A stretch of DNA of 5,241 nucleotides from CAYLKS01 sp964384205 [NCBI: uncultured bacterium] (GCA_964384205.1 CAYLKS010000117.1:1-5241); one strand, 5' to 3'; shown: positions 1 through 4,863, numbered from the stretch's first letter. Numbers and translations: made by a program. The notes: a model not told the origin generated them from the sequence alone.

Positions 1-8
1 AACAAAGA

Positions 9-242
9 GTGTTAACAAATCCATTAATAATTCAATCTTATAATGATATTTATCAATTCTTAGAAGTTATTAAAAAGAAAAAATTAAATGTTAAAATAGA
101 AGAAAATTATGAAATATTCTATAAAAACAAAAAAATCTGGTTTAAAGAACATAATGAAATTAAAGAAATAGACAATGGAATTATTAACTATTTATTTGAA
201 AAAAGAAAATTAATTAATGATTGGATTAGAAAAAATGGATGA
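9..242 (+). CDS. Small unknown protein, possibly 5'-truncated
   Basis: I do not recognise this 77-residue lysine- and isoleucine-rich protein. The frame is open to the left edge (codons CAA AGA precede the GTG at 9) and no ribosome binding site is visible before that GTG, so the real start may lie outside the window. Its predicted pattern is a helix (about residues 13-25), two short strands built on hydrophobic/lysine alternation (28-47), and a C-terminal helix (53-76). That order loosely recalls small TubC-N docking-like proteins seen in some phages, but I see no diagnostic residue and the comparison is weak. No signal peptide or membrane segment is seen. Its end overlaps the next gene by eight bases through ATGGATGA, which suggests translational coupling. 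Confidence 0.65.
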   Translation: MLTNPLIIQSYNDIYQFLEVIKKKKLNVKIEENYEIFYKNKKIWFKEHNEIKEIDNGIINYLFEKRKLINDWIRKNG

Positions 243-402
243 TTTTGGAAAACTTTGGTTAATAACTTCATTGTTTTTATTAAATCAAAAAGAAAAAGAA
301 AATGAAAGTAATTTTAAAACTGATATTTCAATGGAAGAATTTGTTTATTATCTCTTATTTTTAATAATTTTAAGCTATTTAGTAGATTTTATTTTCTATT
401 GA
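235..402 (+). CDS. Small protein with C-terminal membrane helix
   Basis: This is a 55-residue unknown protein. I chose the ATG at 235, which overlaps the preceding stop as ATGGATGA and has a weak GGATTAGA behind it. An in-frame ATG at 217 would add six residues. The N-terminal half holds a short hydrophobic patch (about residues 7-16) and a charged linker of lysines and glutamates. Residues 36-54 form one strongly hydrophobic stretch rich in Leu, Ile, Phe and Tyr, a likely single transmembrane helix placed at the very C terminus, as in a tail-anchored protein. It ends in Tyr-stop, and its TGA stop (400-402) lies inside the -35 box of the next promoter. No function is assigned; membrane location is an inference from composition. 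Confidence 0.6.
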   Translation: MDDFGKLWLITSLFLLNQKEKENESNFKTDISMEEFVYYLLFLIILSYLVDFIFY

Positions 403-427
403 CATTTTTAATTAAGCATGCTATAAT
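399..427 (+). promoter_or_regulatory. Promoter P1, perfect sigma-A consensus
   Basis: TTGACA lies at 399-404, followed by a 17-base spacer and TATAAT at 422-427, with TG at 419-420 making an extended -10. Expected transcription start is near 434, giving a leader of about 21 bases before the ATG at 455. The upstream gene's TGA stop (400-402) is inside the -35 hexamer. The spacer and first -10 base form the 8-base palindrome AGCATGCT (415-422), which may or may not matter. Confidence 0.9.
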
Positions 428-454
428 ATAATAAAAAAAGAAATGGAGGAAAAA

Positions 455-625
455 ATGAAAAAACAAACTTTTCATCTTGGAGAAAAAGTGAAAGTCAAAA
501 AAGGATTAGGAATTATTAGTGGAAAAACAGGGTACATAATTAAAATCACTAATGAAAAAGCCTTAATAAATTTTCCTTATTATGATATAAGAGAGATATA
601 TTTAAAAGATTTAGAAAAAGTTTAG
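455..625 (+). CDS. KOW/SH3-like small protein
   Basis: This is a 56-residue basic protein. The start is ATG 455 because GGAGGA (445-450) sits just in front of it; an in-frame ATG at 443 would place that ribosome binding site inside the gene and is very unlikely. The sequence reads as one small beta barrel: LGEKVKVKKG (residues 8-17), a glycine-rich turn GLGIISGKTGYI (17-28), a strand ending ALINFPYYD, and a closing IYLKDLEKV. The order G-x-x-V-x-V ... G-x-x-G-x-I ... L is typical of KOW or SH3-like folds, which often bind RNA or proteins. No partner can be named. It is the first gene behind P1, and its TAG stop is part of the next gene's ribosome binding site. Confidence 0.85.
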   Translation: MKKQTFHLGEKVKVKKGLGIISGKTGYIIKITNEKALINFPYYDIREIYLKDLEKV

Positions 626-634
626 GAGGCAAAA

Positions 635-829
635 ATGAAAAACTTAATTGAATGGTATAAAAAAGAAAGAATAAGTGGAAATTTAAAACCAATTGATATG
701 ATTATTGAAAAACCTATCTCATTGATATTATATAAACATCAAGATTTCCCAAATAAAATTATTATAGCATTAGCTATTAATGGATTATTAACTAATGTTT
801 TTATGATTCCAAAAAATGAAAGTAATTAA
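635..829 (+). CDS. Unknown 64-residue protein
   Basis: I do not recognise this protein. TAGGAGG (623-629), which includes the stop codon of the previous gene, lies five bases before its ATG, so the start is secure. The N-terminal part (residues 1-24) is helical and charged, with IEWYKKERISG. Residues 26-62 alternate hydrophobic and polar residues (ISLILYKHQ, KIIIALAINGLL, NVFMIP) and look like a small beta-rich or mixed domain rather than a membrane segment. The last 14 bases overlap the GNAT gene in another frame. Position inside the P1 operon suggests co-expression with the KOW-like protein and the acetyltransferase; no function can be inferred beyond that. Confidence 0.8.
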   Translation: MKNLIEWYKKERISGNLKPIDMIIEKPISLILYKHQDFPNKIIIALAINGLLTNVFMIPKNESN

Positions 830-1196
830 AATAGATAAAAATAGCTCATTATTTTCAAAAGTAAAAGAAATAATCAATCAAAATTTATCTAATAAATGTT
901 TTAAAGGAGAATATTTTGTATTAATTAAAAATAATGAAATAATTGGAATAATTGCATTAAATCAATTATCATGGTTTATAACTGAAATAAAACAATTTGT
1001 AATAATTGAAAAATATAGAAGTAAAGGTTATGGACAATATTTACTCAAGGAAGTTATTAAACAGATAAAAACATCACTTGCTTGTTGTATAGTTAAAGAA
1101 AACAATTATGTTAGTTTACATATATTCAAAAAATATGGATTTAAAGAAATAGAAAAAATTAATTCAAAAATATTTATGGTTAAAAAAATATATTGA
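816..1196 (+). CDS. GNAT family N-acetyltransferase
   Basis: This 126-residue protein has the layout of a compact GCN5-related acetyltransferase, which moves acetyl from acetyl-CoA to an amine. Beta strands at about residues 33-39 and 42-48 lead to motif A: QFVIIEKYRSKGYGQYLLKE (60-79), with R68-S-K-G-Y-G73 matching the R/Q-x-x-G-x-G/A pyrophosphate-binding loop. Motif B follows as N97 ... YGF (107-109) in NYVSLHIFKKYGF. The strand CCIVKENN (90-97) fits between them. The substrate (protein, small molecule or drug) cannot be told. The ATG has no clear ribosome binding site and overlaps the previous gene by 14 bases, so it probably relies on coupled translation. The gene ends in Tyr-TGA, with the stop inside the -35 box of P2. 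Confidence 0.88.
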   Translation: MKVIKIDKNSSLFSKVKEIINQNLSNKCFKGEYFVLIKNNEIIGIIALNQLSWFITEIKQFVIIEKYRSKGYGQYLLKEVIKQIKTSLACCIVKENNYVSLHIFKKYGFKEIEKINSKIFMVKKIY

Positions 1197-1221
1197 CAAA
1201 TTTACTTTTTTATGATATAAT
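1193..1221 (+). promoter_or_regulatory. Promoter P2, perfect sigma-A consensus
   Basis: TTGACA lies at 1193-1198, then a 17-base spacer and TATAAT at 1216-1221, with TG at 1213-1214 giving an extended -10. Transcription should begin near 1228, about 21 bases before the Ku gene's ATG. The GNAT stop codon TGA (1194-1196) lies within the -35 hexamer, in the same register as in P1. I see no terminator between the two units, so read-through from P1 is expected. Confidence 0.9.
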
Positions 1222-1248
1222 TTAAACAAAAATAGAAGGAGGTAAAAA

Positions 1249-2004
1249 ATGAAAAAGAAAATTCAAAGATTATCATTGAATATGGGTTTAATCAATATTG
1301 ATTTGGATGTTTACAAAGGTTCAGAAAATCCATTCAATGGAAATGTCTTTAAGTTATTTCATAATTGCAGAAAAAAAGGAAAAATTAAAATGAAAAAATA
1401 TTGTGAGGGCTGTGGAAAAGAAGTTACTAATGATGAAATTATCAAAGGAATTGAAGTTAATAATAATATTGTATTCTTTAATGATAAAGAATTAAAAAAT
1501 ATAGATTTTGAACACAATAATTGCTTAATTCCAATTTCATTAATTCCTTTAAAGAATTTCAATCCTTATGCTGTTTCTGATATTTATGTCTTATATCCAA
1601 ATGAAAACTTAGAAATTCAGCATAAATTATATAGTTTGTTATTCAATTCTTTAAAGAAAAATGTATTAATTTGTGATTTGTATTGGAGAAAAAATCACTT
1701 AATGGTTGCTCTTTTTATTGATAATGATAAAGTAATAAAAATGGGAATTTTAAAAGAAATAATAAAACCTGAAAAAGTCAATATTACTAATGATATTTCT
1801 AAAGAGGAAAAAGAATTATTTGAAAAATTCTTAACTAGATATAAAAATAAACCTTTTGTAATTGAATCTAAAAAAGGTCAAATTATTGATGAAATTGTAG
1901 CTAAAAAATTAAACAATAATAAAAAAGTAATTAAATTAGAAAAGAAAAAAGAAACCAAACAAACCAATAAATTATTAGAAATTTTAAGGAGTGCAGTAAA
2001 ATGA
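1249..2004 (+). CDS. Ku-family DNA end-binding protein
   Basis: This 251-residue protein follows the bacterial Ku pattern from end to end. GLINIDLDVYKG (residues 13-24) matches the opening strand usually read as GLVNIPVKLY. LFHNCRKKGKIKMKKYCEGC (36-55) and EVTNDEIIKGIEV (58-70) match the Cys-bearing block LH..C..RIRYK..C..CG.EV....IVKGYE, with C40, C52 and C55 kept. ISLIPLKNFNPYAVSDIYVLYP (96-117), KLYSLLFNSLKKNVLICDLYWRKNHL (126-151) and MGILKEI (165-171) match the core barrel and bridge. A basic linker (222-239) precedes LLEILRSAVK (242-251), like the C-terminal tail of bacterial Ku. Ku homodimers ring broken DNA ends and recruit LigD in non-homologous end joining. No ligase is in the window. 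AAGGAGG (1236-1242) sets the start. It is the first gene behind P2. Confidence 0.9.
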   Translation: MKKKIQRLSLNMGLINIDLDVYKGSENPFNGNVFKLFHNCRKKGKIKMKKYCEGCGKEVTNDEIIKGIEVNNNIVFFNDKELKNIDFEHNNCLIPISLIPLKNFNPYAVSDIYVLYPNENLEIQHKLYSLLFNSLKKNVLICDLYWRKNHLMVALFIDNDKVIKMGILKEIIKPEKVNITNDISKEEKELFEKFLTRYKNKPFVIESKKGQIIDEIVAKKLNNNKKVIKLEKKKETKQTNKLLEILRSAVK

Positions 2005-2282
2005 TGGATATAAACAAAATTATTGATAATTTGGTAAGTGATGATTTTGAATTTTATGATGATTTATCATCTTCTTGGTTTAATATTAGAAAAAGTGAAG
2101 ACAAAAGAGAACAAATCTTAAAAAAAGCAGATAAATTATTTAAAAATGATTTAACATTATATACATGTGAAAAAATGAGAGCTAAAATTACTAAAAGACA
2201 ATGTTTTATCAATCAAAAATTAAATAGAATAGAATGTAAAAATTGTCAAAATAAAATATGGAAAGGAGGAAATAATAAATGA
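2001..2282 (+). CDS. Four-cysteine, putative zinc-binding protein
   Basis: I do not recognise this 93-residue protein. The N-terminal 25 residues are acidic (DNLVSDDFEFYDD), followed by a charged helix (about 33-50). The C-terminal part carries C56, C68, C79 and C82, that is C-x11-C-x10-C-x2-C, with a basic stretch MRAKITKRQ between the first two; this spacing suits a single zinc site. It starts at ATG 2001, overlapping the Ku stop as ATGATGG; AAGGAG (1986-1991) favours this over ATG 2004. It also ends in an ATGA overlap with the PilZ gene. Translational coupling to both neighbours suggests a matched amount of all three proteins. A nucleic-acid or protein adaptor role is possible but is inference. 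Confidence 0.85.
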   Translation: MMDINKIIDNLVSDDFEFYDDLSSSWFNIRKSEDKREQILKKADKLFKNDLTLYTCEKMRAKITKRQCFINQKLNRIECKNCQNKIWKGGNNK

Positions 2283-2578
2283 AAGAAAGAAGGAAAGAGC
2301 CAAGACACAATGCTTTATTGTTAGGATTTATTAAAAATTTACCTGTTAGAATTATTAATATAAGTTATTCTGGTTGTTGTTTTGAAACTGAAAAAGAATT
2401 AAATAGTAATACTCCTATAATATTAGCAATTGGATTTGATAAGTTTCATTATAGAGTTGGTGAAATCATGTGGAAATCTTTTGATAAAAAATCAAATAAA
2501 TATCATTATGGTTTTAAATTTACTGCTAAATTAGTTACAAATTTTAATAAATTTTCACAATTTGAAGGAGGTAAATAA
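2279..2578 (+). CDS. Single-domain PilZ protein (c-di-GMP receptor)
   Basis: This 99-residue protein is a stand-alone PilZ domain. The two signature parts are present: R5-K-E-P-R9 as the RxxxR loop, preceded by R4, and N27-I-S-Y-S-G32 as the [D/N]xSxxG motif. Beta-barrel strands follow (about 47-54, 58-65 and 75-82, with YHYGFKF). PilZ domains of this form bind cyclic-di-GMP between the two motifs and pass the signal to a partner; all named ligand motifs are kept, so binding is plausible. Two cysteines (C33, C34) follow the second motif. AAAGGAGG (2262-2269) lies nine bases before the ATG, and the start overlaps the preceding stop as ATGA. A PilZ gene coupled to a Ku gene is unusual, and its partner is not evident. 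Confidence 0.9.
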   Translation: MKERRKEPRHNALLLGFIKNLPVRIINISYSGCCFETEKELNSNTPIILAIGFDKFHYRVGEIMWKSFDKKSNKYHYGFKFTAKLVTNFNKFSQFEGGK

Positions 2579-2580
2579 AA

Positions 2581-3060
2581 ATGAAAAAAGTTACAAAAGC
2601 AATTTGGGAAATCAAAGGATGTCAAAAAGGAATCCCAAATCCTGGAGTAATTGCCAATGTAATTTCTAGAGTCATATGGAATATTGATAATTATAAGGAA
2701 GCTGAAAAATTGTTATATGATGAACAATTCGGTTGCCATCCAATTGTAAAAGAGAACAACAAAGTAATTATTTTAAAAACTGTTTCAGATAGAATAATTC
2801 AAGTTTCAAAAACAAGACCTGAAGTACGTTTCTTTGCTCCATTTGGTTCATTCTGTTTATTCAATCAATTAGATTCTGTCTTATCTGGATTAATTTTAAA
2901 TGGTGAATTAGTCAAAGTAAAATATGGAGATGAAATTGATGAAAAGGAAATAAAACAATTATTTAGACCTTCTGGTAAGTATTTGACCAATTATGAAGGA
3001 CAAACATTAGCTAGGAGAGCTTTATTTGAATGGTTTAAAGGAGTAAAAAATGCAAATTAA
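2581..3060 (+). CDS. Unknown 159-residue protein
   Basis: I do not recognise this protein. AAGGAGG (2565-2571), which encodes the last residues of the PilZ protein, sits nine bases before the ATG. The protein begins KAIWEIKGCQKGIPNPGVIANV (residues 6-27), continues through an amphipathic helix (about 36-46, YKEAEKLLYDE), strands IVKENNKVIILKTV (55-68), and a hydrophobic, aromatic region VRFFAPFGSFCLFNQLDSVLSGLILNG (82-108). The C-terminal block RPSGKYLTNYEGQTLARRALFEWF (129-152) looks constrained, with many Gly, Tyr and Arg, and may be the active or binding region. Three cysteines are scattered. No signal peptide is seen. It follows the Ku-Cys4-PilZ unit without a promoter of its own, so it is probably part of the P2 operon. 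Confidence 0.85.
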   Translation: MKKVTKAIWEIKGCQKGIPNPGVIANVISRVIWNIDNYKEAEKLLYDEQFGCHPIVKENNKVIILKTVSDRIIQVSKTRPEVRFFAPFGSFCLFNQLDSVLSGLILNGELVKVKYGDEIDEKEIKQLFRPSGKYLTNYEGQTLARRALFEWFKGVKNAN

Positions 3061-3254
3061 AGTAAAAGGAACAGATTATATTTGGAAAATAAAAAAAATA
3101 TGAAATAATTTATCAAGATAAAGCTCTATTAAAGTTAATTTCTACTGATTATGATTTATTTCAAAATGATAAAAAAGTTAAAAATTATAAAGATAGAAGG
3201 ATGTTTTTAATTAATAATTTTACAAAAGAATTAATTTATAGTACCAATGATTAA
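3050..3254 (+). pseudogene. Small gene broken by +1 shift at an A8 tract
   Basis: AAAGGAG (3037-3043) precedes ATG 3050, but the frame stops at TGA 3101-3103 after 17 codons. The frame one base later is open from 3093 to TAA 3252-3254 and reads like a real protein of the same composition (YEIIYQDKALLKLISTDYDL onward), with no start codon of its own except an internal ATG at 3201. The junction is a run of eight A (3091-3098). With seven A the two parts join into about 67 residues, with a first part MQIKVKGTDYIWKIKK. Function is unknown. It may be a true mutation, a homopolymer sequencing error, or a gene expressed by polymerase slippage on A8. Its start overlaps the preceding stop by 11 bases. 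Confidence 0.7.
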
Positions 3255-3272
3255 AAAAGGAGGTAAAAGAAA

Positions 3273-3443
3273 ATGAGAATTAAAAAAATTAACTTATACA
3301 CTTTAACTGTATTTCTTGTAAATGGTAAAAAGTTTAAAATTCATGGGTATGTTGTAGATGGACATGGAAGAGGTGTTCATGTTCCCCGTACTTATGATGA
3401 ATGGTATGAATTAAATGAAAAAGAAAAATTAAAAGTATTTTAA
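3273..3443 (+). CDS. Unknown 56-residue protein
   Basis: I do not recognise this small protein, but a strong AAGGAGG (3257-3263) nine bases before the ATG, and its codon use, make it a likely gene. It starts basic (MRIKKINLYT), then reads as beta strands LTVFLVNGKKFKIHGYVV (residues 11-28), a glycine/histidine turn DGHGRGVHVPRTYDEW (29-44), and a short charged helix to the end. DGHGRGVHV contains two His and could form a metal or phosphate contact, but this is only a visual impression. There is no membrane segment. It is the last gene before the higher-G+C island and is followed by 27 bases without a terminator. Confidence 0.75.
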   Translation: MRIKKINLYTLTVFLVNGKKFKIHGYVVDGHGRGVHVPRTYDEWYELNEKEKLKVF

Positions 3444-3470
3444 TAAAAAGGAAGTAGGAGGAATAAAAAA

Positions 3471-3965
3471 ATGAGGTTAATTAAAAGTAAAGAGGTTATC
3501 AAATTGAAACATCAAGGATTTAGTTTTGCAAAAATTGGTTGTATTCTTGGTATCCATAAAGGTACAGCTTATCGTTTATATAAAAAAGGTTTAGCTAATC
3601 CAAACTATTTTGAACGGGTCGGAAATAAAGCCCTAAGGACATCACGACCATTTTTAACTGAACGTTTTAGTGGTAAATGGTCTTTAATTTTATATGTGGT
3701 ATTGCCTAGATACCTAAAAAAACGTCTTGGTAATAGTATTAAGTTTATGACATTATATGACTACTTTTTAGATTTTGCATATACTACACCTTTTCCCAAT
3801 GCACGTAATCCTTATGCATATTTTTGGGGGCACGTAAGAAAAGTTCTTAATGGAGTTTTTACTCTTTACGGGAAGGTCTATCAAAATAAAAAAGAAATTC
3901 CACGTGAAGATTTTATAGAAGTCGCTGGTGCGGAAGACCGCTTAAAGTTTATCGCCAGCGACTAA
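3471..3965 (+). CDS. Helix-turn-helix N-terminal protein, unknown
   Basis: This 164-residue basic protein begins with a likely helix-turn-helix (about residues 6-38): EVIKLKHQGFSFAKIGCILG then IHKGTAYRLYKKG, the usual order of positioning helix, turn and recognition helix as in resolvase or sigma region-4 types. The remaining 120 residues are not recognised. They are rich in aromatic residues (YDYFLDFAYTTPFPN, NPYAYFWGHVRKVLNGVF) and end in an acidic segment. DNA binding is inferred from the N terminus only. TAGGAGG (3455-3461) sets the start. Base composition and codon use differ from the genes before it: CGT, CGG and CGA arginine codons appear (AGA prevails elsewhere), and line 3601-3660 holds 24 G/C of 60. 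Its last codons contain a strong inverted repeat. Confidence 0.85.
   Translation: MRLIKSKEVIKLKHQGFSFAKIGCILGIHKGTAYRLYKKGLANPNYFERVGNKALRTSRPFLTERFSGKWSLILYVVLPRYLKKRLGNSIKFMTLYDYFLDFAYTTPFPNARNPYAYFWGHVRKVLNGVFTLYGKVYQNKKEIPREDFIEVAGAEDRLKFIASD
3921..3962 (+). repeat. Inverted repeat A at the end of the HTH gene
   Basis: GTCGCTGGTG (3921-3930) pairs with CGCCAGCGAC (3953-3962) with one G-U pair (3929/3954). Inside lies a second stem, GCGG-AAGA-CCGC (3930-3941), which shares base 3930. The outer arm ends directly before the TAA stop (3963-3965) and the AAGGAGG site (3966-3972) of the next gene. No T-run follows on either strand, so it is not an intrinsic terminator. It could modulate coupling or stabilise the mRNA. 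Confidence 0.75.
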
Positions 3966-3978
3966 AAGGAGGTTTACG

Positions 3979-4701
3979 ATGTGTGAATTTTTCTCATTTG
4001 CGGTTAGGAAAGATGGGACAATTTTAGCTTTGCTAGGTAACGATAGAATGCGTTACCTAGCAGAGGGAAAAAATCCTGACAGTCACAGTTTAATTTGTGA
4101 GCATTTTGGTGTTAATGAAGATGATACTTGGAAGTTTCAAATAGAAATGAATGCTGAAGATGTGAAAAAACTAGCTGAAGCTCCTCCGACTTTTCAAACT
4201 TTAGAAGACTTAGAAAGTTATTATGACGGTGGCTTAGATTTTCAAGATTTTCCTGTTGATTACTTACCACGTGTTCAATTTTGGTTATCTCAAAATATAG
4301 ATAAAATAGTAGAAGCGGGGAATTTAAAATACTCCACACCGCTTGCTGAAATGATAATTAAACAAGAACCTGCTCGTCTTGTCATTCATCTTGCCTATCC
4401 TCGTTCTCTAAAGAAAATTGAGGAAGAAGTTGTCGAAAAATTCCCATTTACAAAATCACGTACAAAAACAGCACCAAATTGGTGGGTTTCTACTCGTATA
4501 TATGATGGTATAGCAGTTTGGTTTAAAATTCCTCGACAGACTACTAATGATGATGATTTATTGGTTTCTAGGTTATTCGTAAATCGTTATCGCAGAATTA
4601 CATATAGTGCTGATGAAAATGGTAATCCAGTAAAACATGACACTATCCGAATTTTAGTTTATCCCATTCTCGATGAACGGAAGGAAGGAGAAAATATTTA
4701 A
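3979..4701 (+). CDS. MCEFFSF-type phage-like protein
   Basis: This 240-residue acidic protein opens with MCEFFSFAV (residues 1-9), then a turn KDGTIL, and DSHSLICEHFGVNEDDTWKFQIE (34-56). From memory, this opening and a D-S-H-S-x-I-x-x-H-F-G block occur together in short phage proteins of unknown role; I cannot check it here. Cys2 would become the N-terminal residue once Met is removed, as in N-terminal nucleophile enzymes, but no other catalytic residue can be named. A middle part (76-124) and a beta-rich end (131-232, including NWWVSTRIYDGIAVWFKIP) are not recognised. There is no signal peptide. AAGGAGG (3966-3972) lies six bases before the ATG. Codon use is that of the HTH gene upstream, so both probably arrived together. 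Confidence 0.85.
   Translation: MCEFFSFAVRKDGTILALLGNDRMRYLAEGKNPDSHSLICEHFGVNEDDTWKFQIEMNAEDVKKLAEAPPTFQTLEDLESYYDGGLDFQDFPVDYLPRVQFWLSQNIDKIVEAGNLKYSTPLAEMIIKQEPARLVIHLAYPRSLKKIEEEVVEKFPFTKSRTKTAPNWWVSTRIYDGIAVWFKIPRQTTNDDDLLVSRLFVNRYRRITYSADENGNPVKHDTIRILVYPILDERKEGENI
4028..4065 (+). repeat. Inverted repeat B, perfect 12-base arms in CDS
   Basis: TGCTAGGTAACG (4031-4042) and CGTTACCTAGCA (4051-4062) are exact reverse complements around the 8-base loop ATAGAATG. Outside them, C4028-G4065, T4029-A4064 and a T-G wobble (4030/4063) extend the stem to 15 pairs. It lies in codons 17-29 of the MCEFFSF-type gene, about 50 bases after its start. No T-run follows, so a terminator is unlikely; an mRNA hairpin or a dyad operator are the main options. 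Confidence 0.85.
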
Positions 4702-4806
4702 AAAATTTTAAAGGAGGTAAGAGTGTAAAAATGCAGATAGAATGAAGAAGTTGGGGAAAAAGAAATAAAAGAATAATATGCTCAAAAAGTTAGTGGCAAA
4801 AAATTA
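4702..4806 (+). pseudogene. Possible remnant of a small decayed gene
   Basis: A full-strength AAAGGAGG (4710-4717) is followed only by dead ends: GTG 4723 runs straight into TAA, ATG 4731 gives four codons, and ATG 4742 gives eight. The frame of GTG 4723, read from 4741, gives NEEVGEKEIKE, one stop at 4774, then YAQKVSGKKLLTYLIKYDKIK to a TAA at 4840, which resembles coding sequence with one frameshift and one nonsense change. In the frame of ATG 4742 a later ATG at 4778 gives ten codons ending in Tyr-TGA at 4808-4810, inside the -35 box of P3. Strong signals without an open frame suggest a dead gene; chance in A-rich DNA is a real alternative. Confidence 0.3.
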
Positions 4807-4835
4807 TTGACATATCTAATTAAATATGATAAAAT
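4807..4835 (+). promoter_or_regulatory. Promoter P3, near-consensus sigma-A
   Basis: TTGACA lies at 4807-4812, a 17-base spacer follows, then TAAAAT at 4830-4835 with TG at 4827-4828 as an extended -10. Only one -10 base departs from consensus. Expected start is near 4842, giving a leader of about 22 bases. Its spacer matches that of P1 at 12 of 17 positions, including TAATTAA. A TGA stop (4808-4810) sits in the -35 box in the same register as in P1 and P2. Confidence 0.85.
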
Positions 4836-4863
4836 AAAATAAAACTAAATAGGAGGTTTAGAA

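Noticed and set aside
415-422. AGCATGCT palindrome in the P1 spacer as an operator
   Set aside because: Eight bases with no flanking symmetry and no second copy in P2 or P3; not enough to call an operator.
1359-1562. 67-codon open frame on the minus strand within the Ku gene
   Set aside because: It lies wholly antisense to a clearly recognised Ku protein, and its Leu/Ile/Ser-rich content is the shadow of A-rich codons. No supporting promoter or binding site was seen.
4112-4339. 75-codon open frame on the minus strand inside the MCEFFSF-type gene
   Set aside because: It is antisense to a well-supported 240-residue gene, and all other genes are on the plus strand.
4313-4344. AAGCGG / CCGCTT inverted repeat with a 20-base loop
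   Set aside because: Six-base arms and a long loop within a coding region are expected by chance; no T-run follows.
4699-4712. A/T palindrome around TTAAAAAATTTTAA after the MCEFFSF-type gene as a terminator
   Set aside because: There is no G+C in the stem and no T-tract; a ribosome binding site follows directly.
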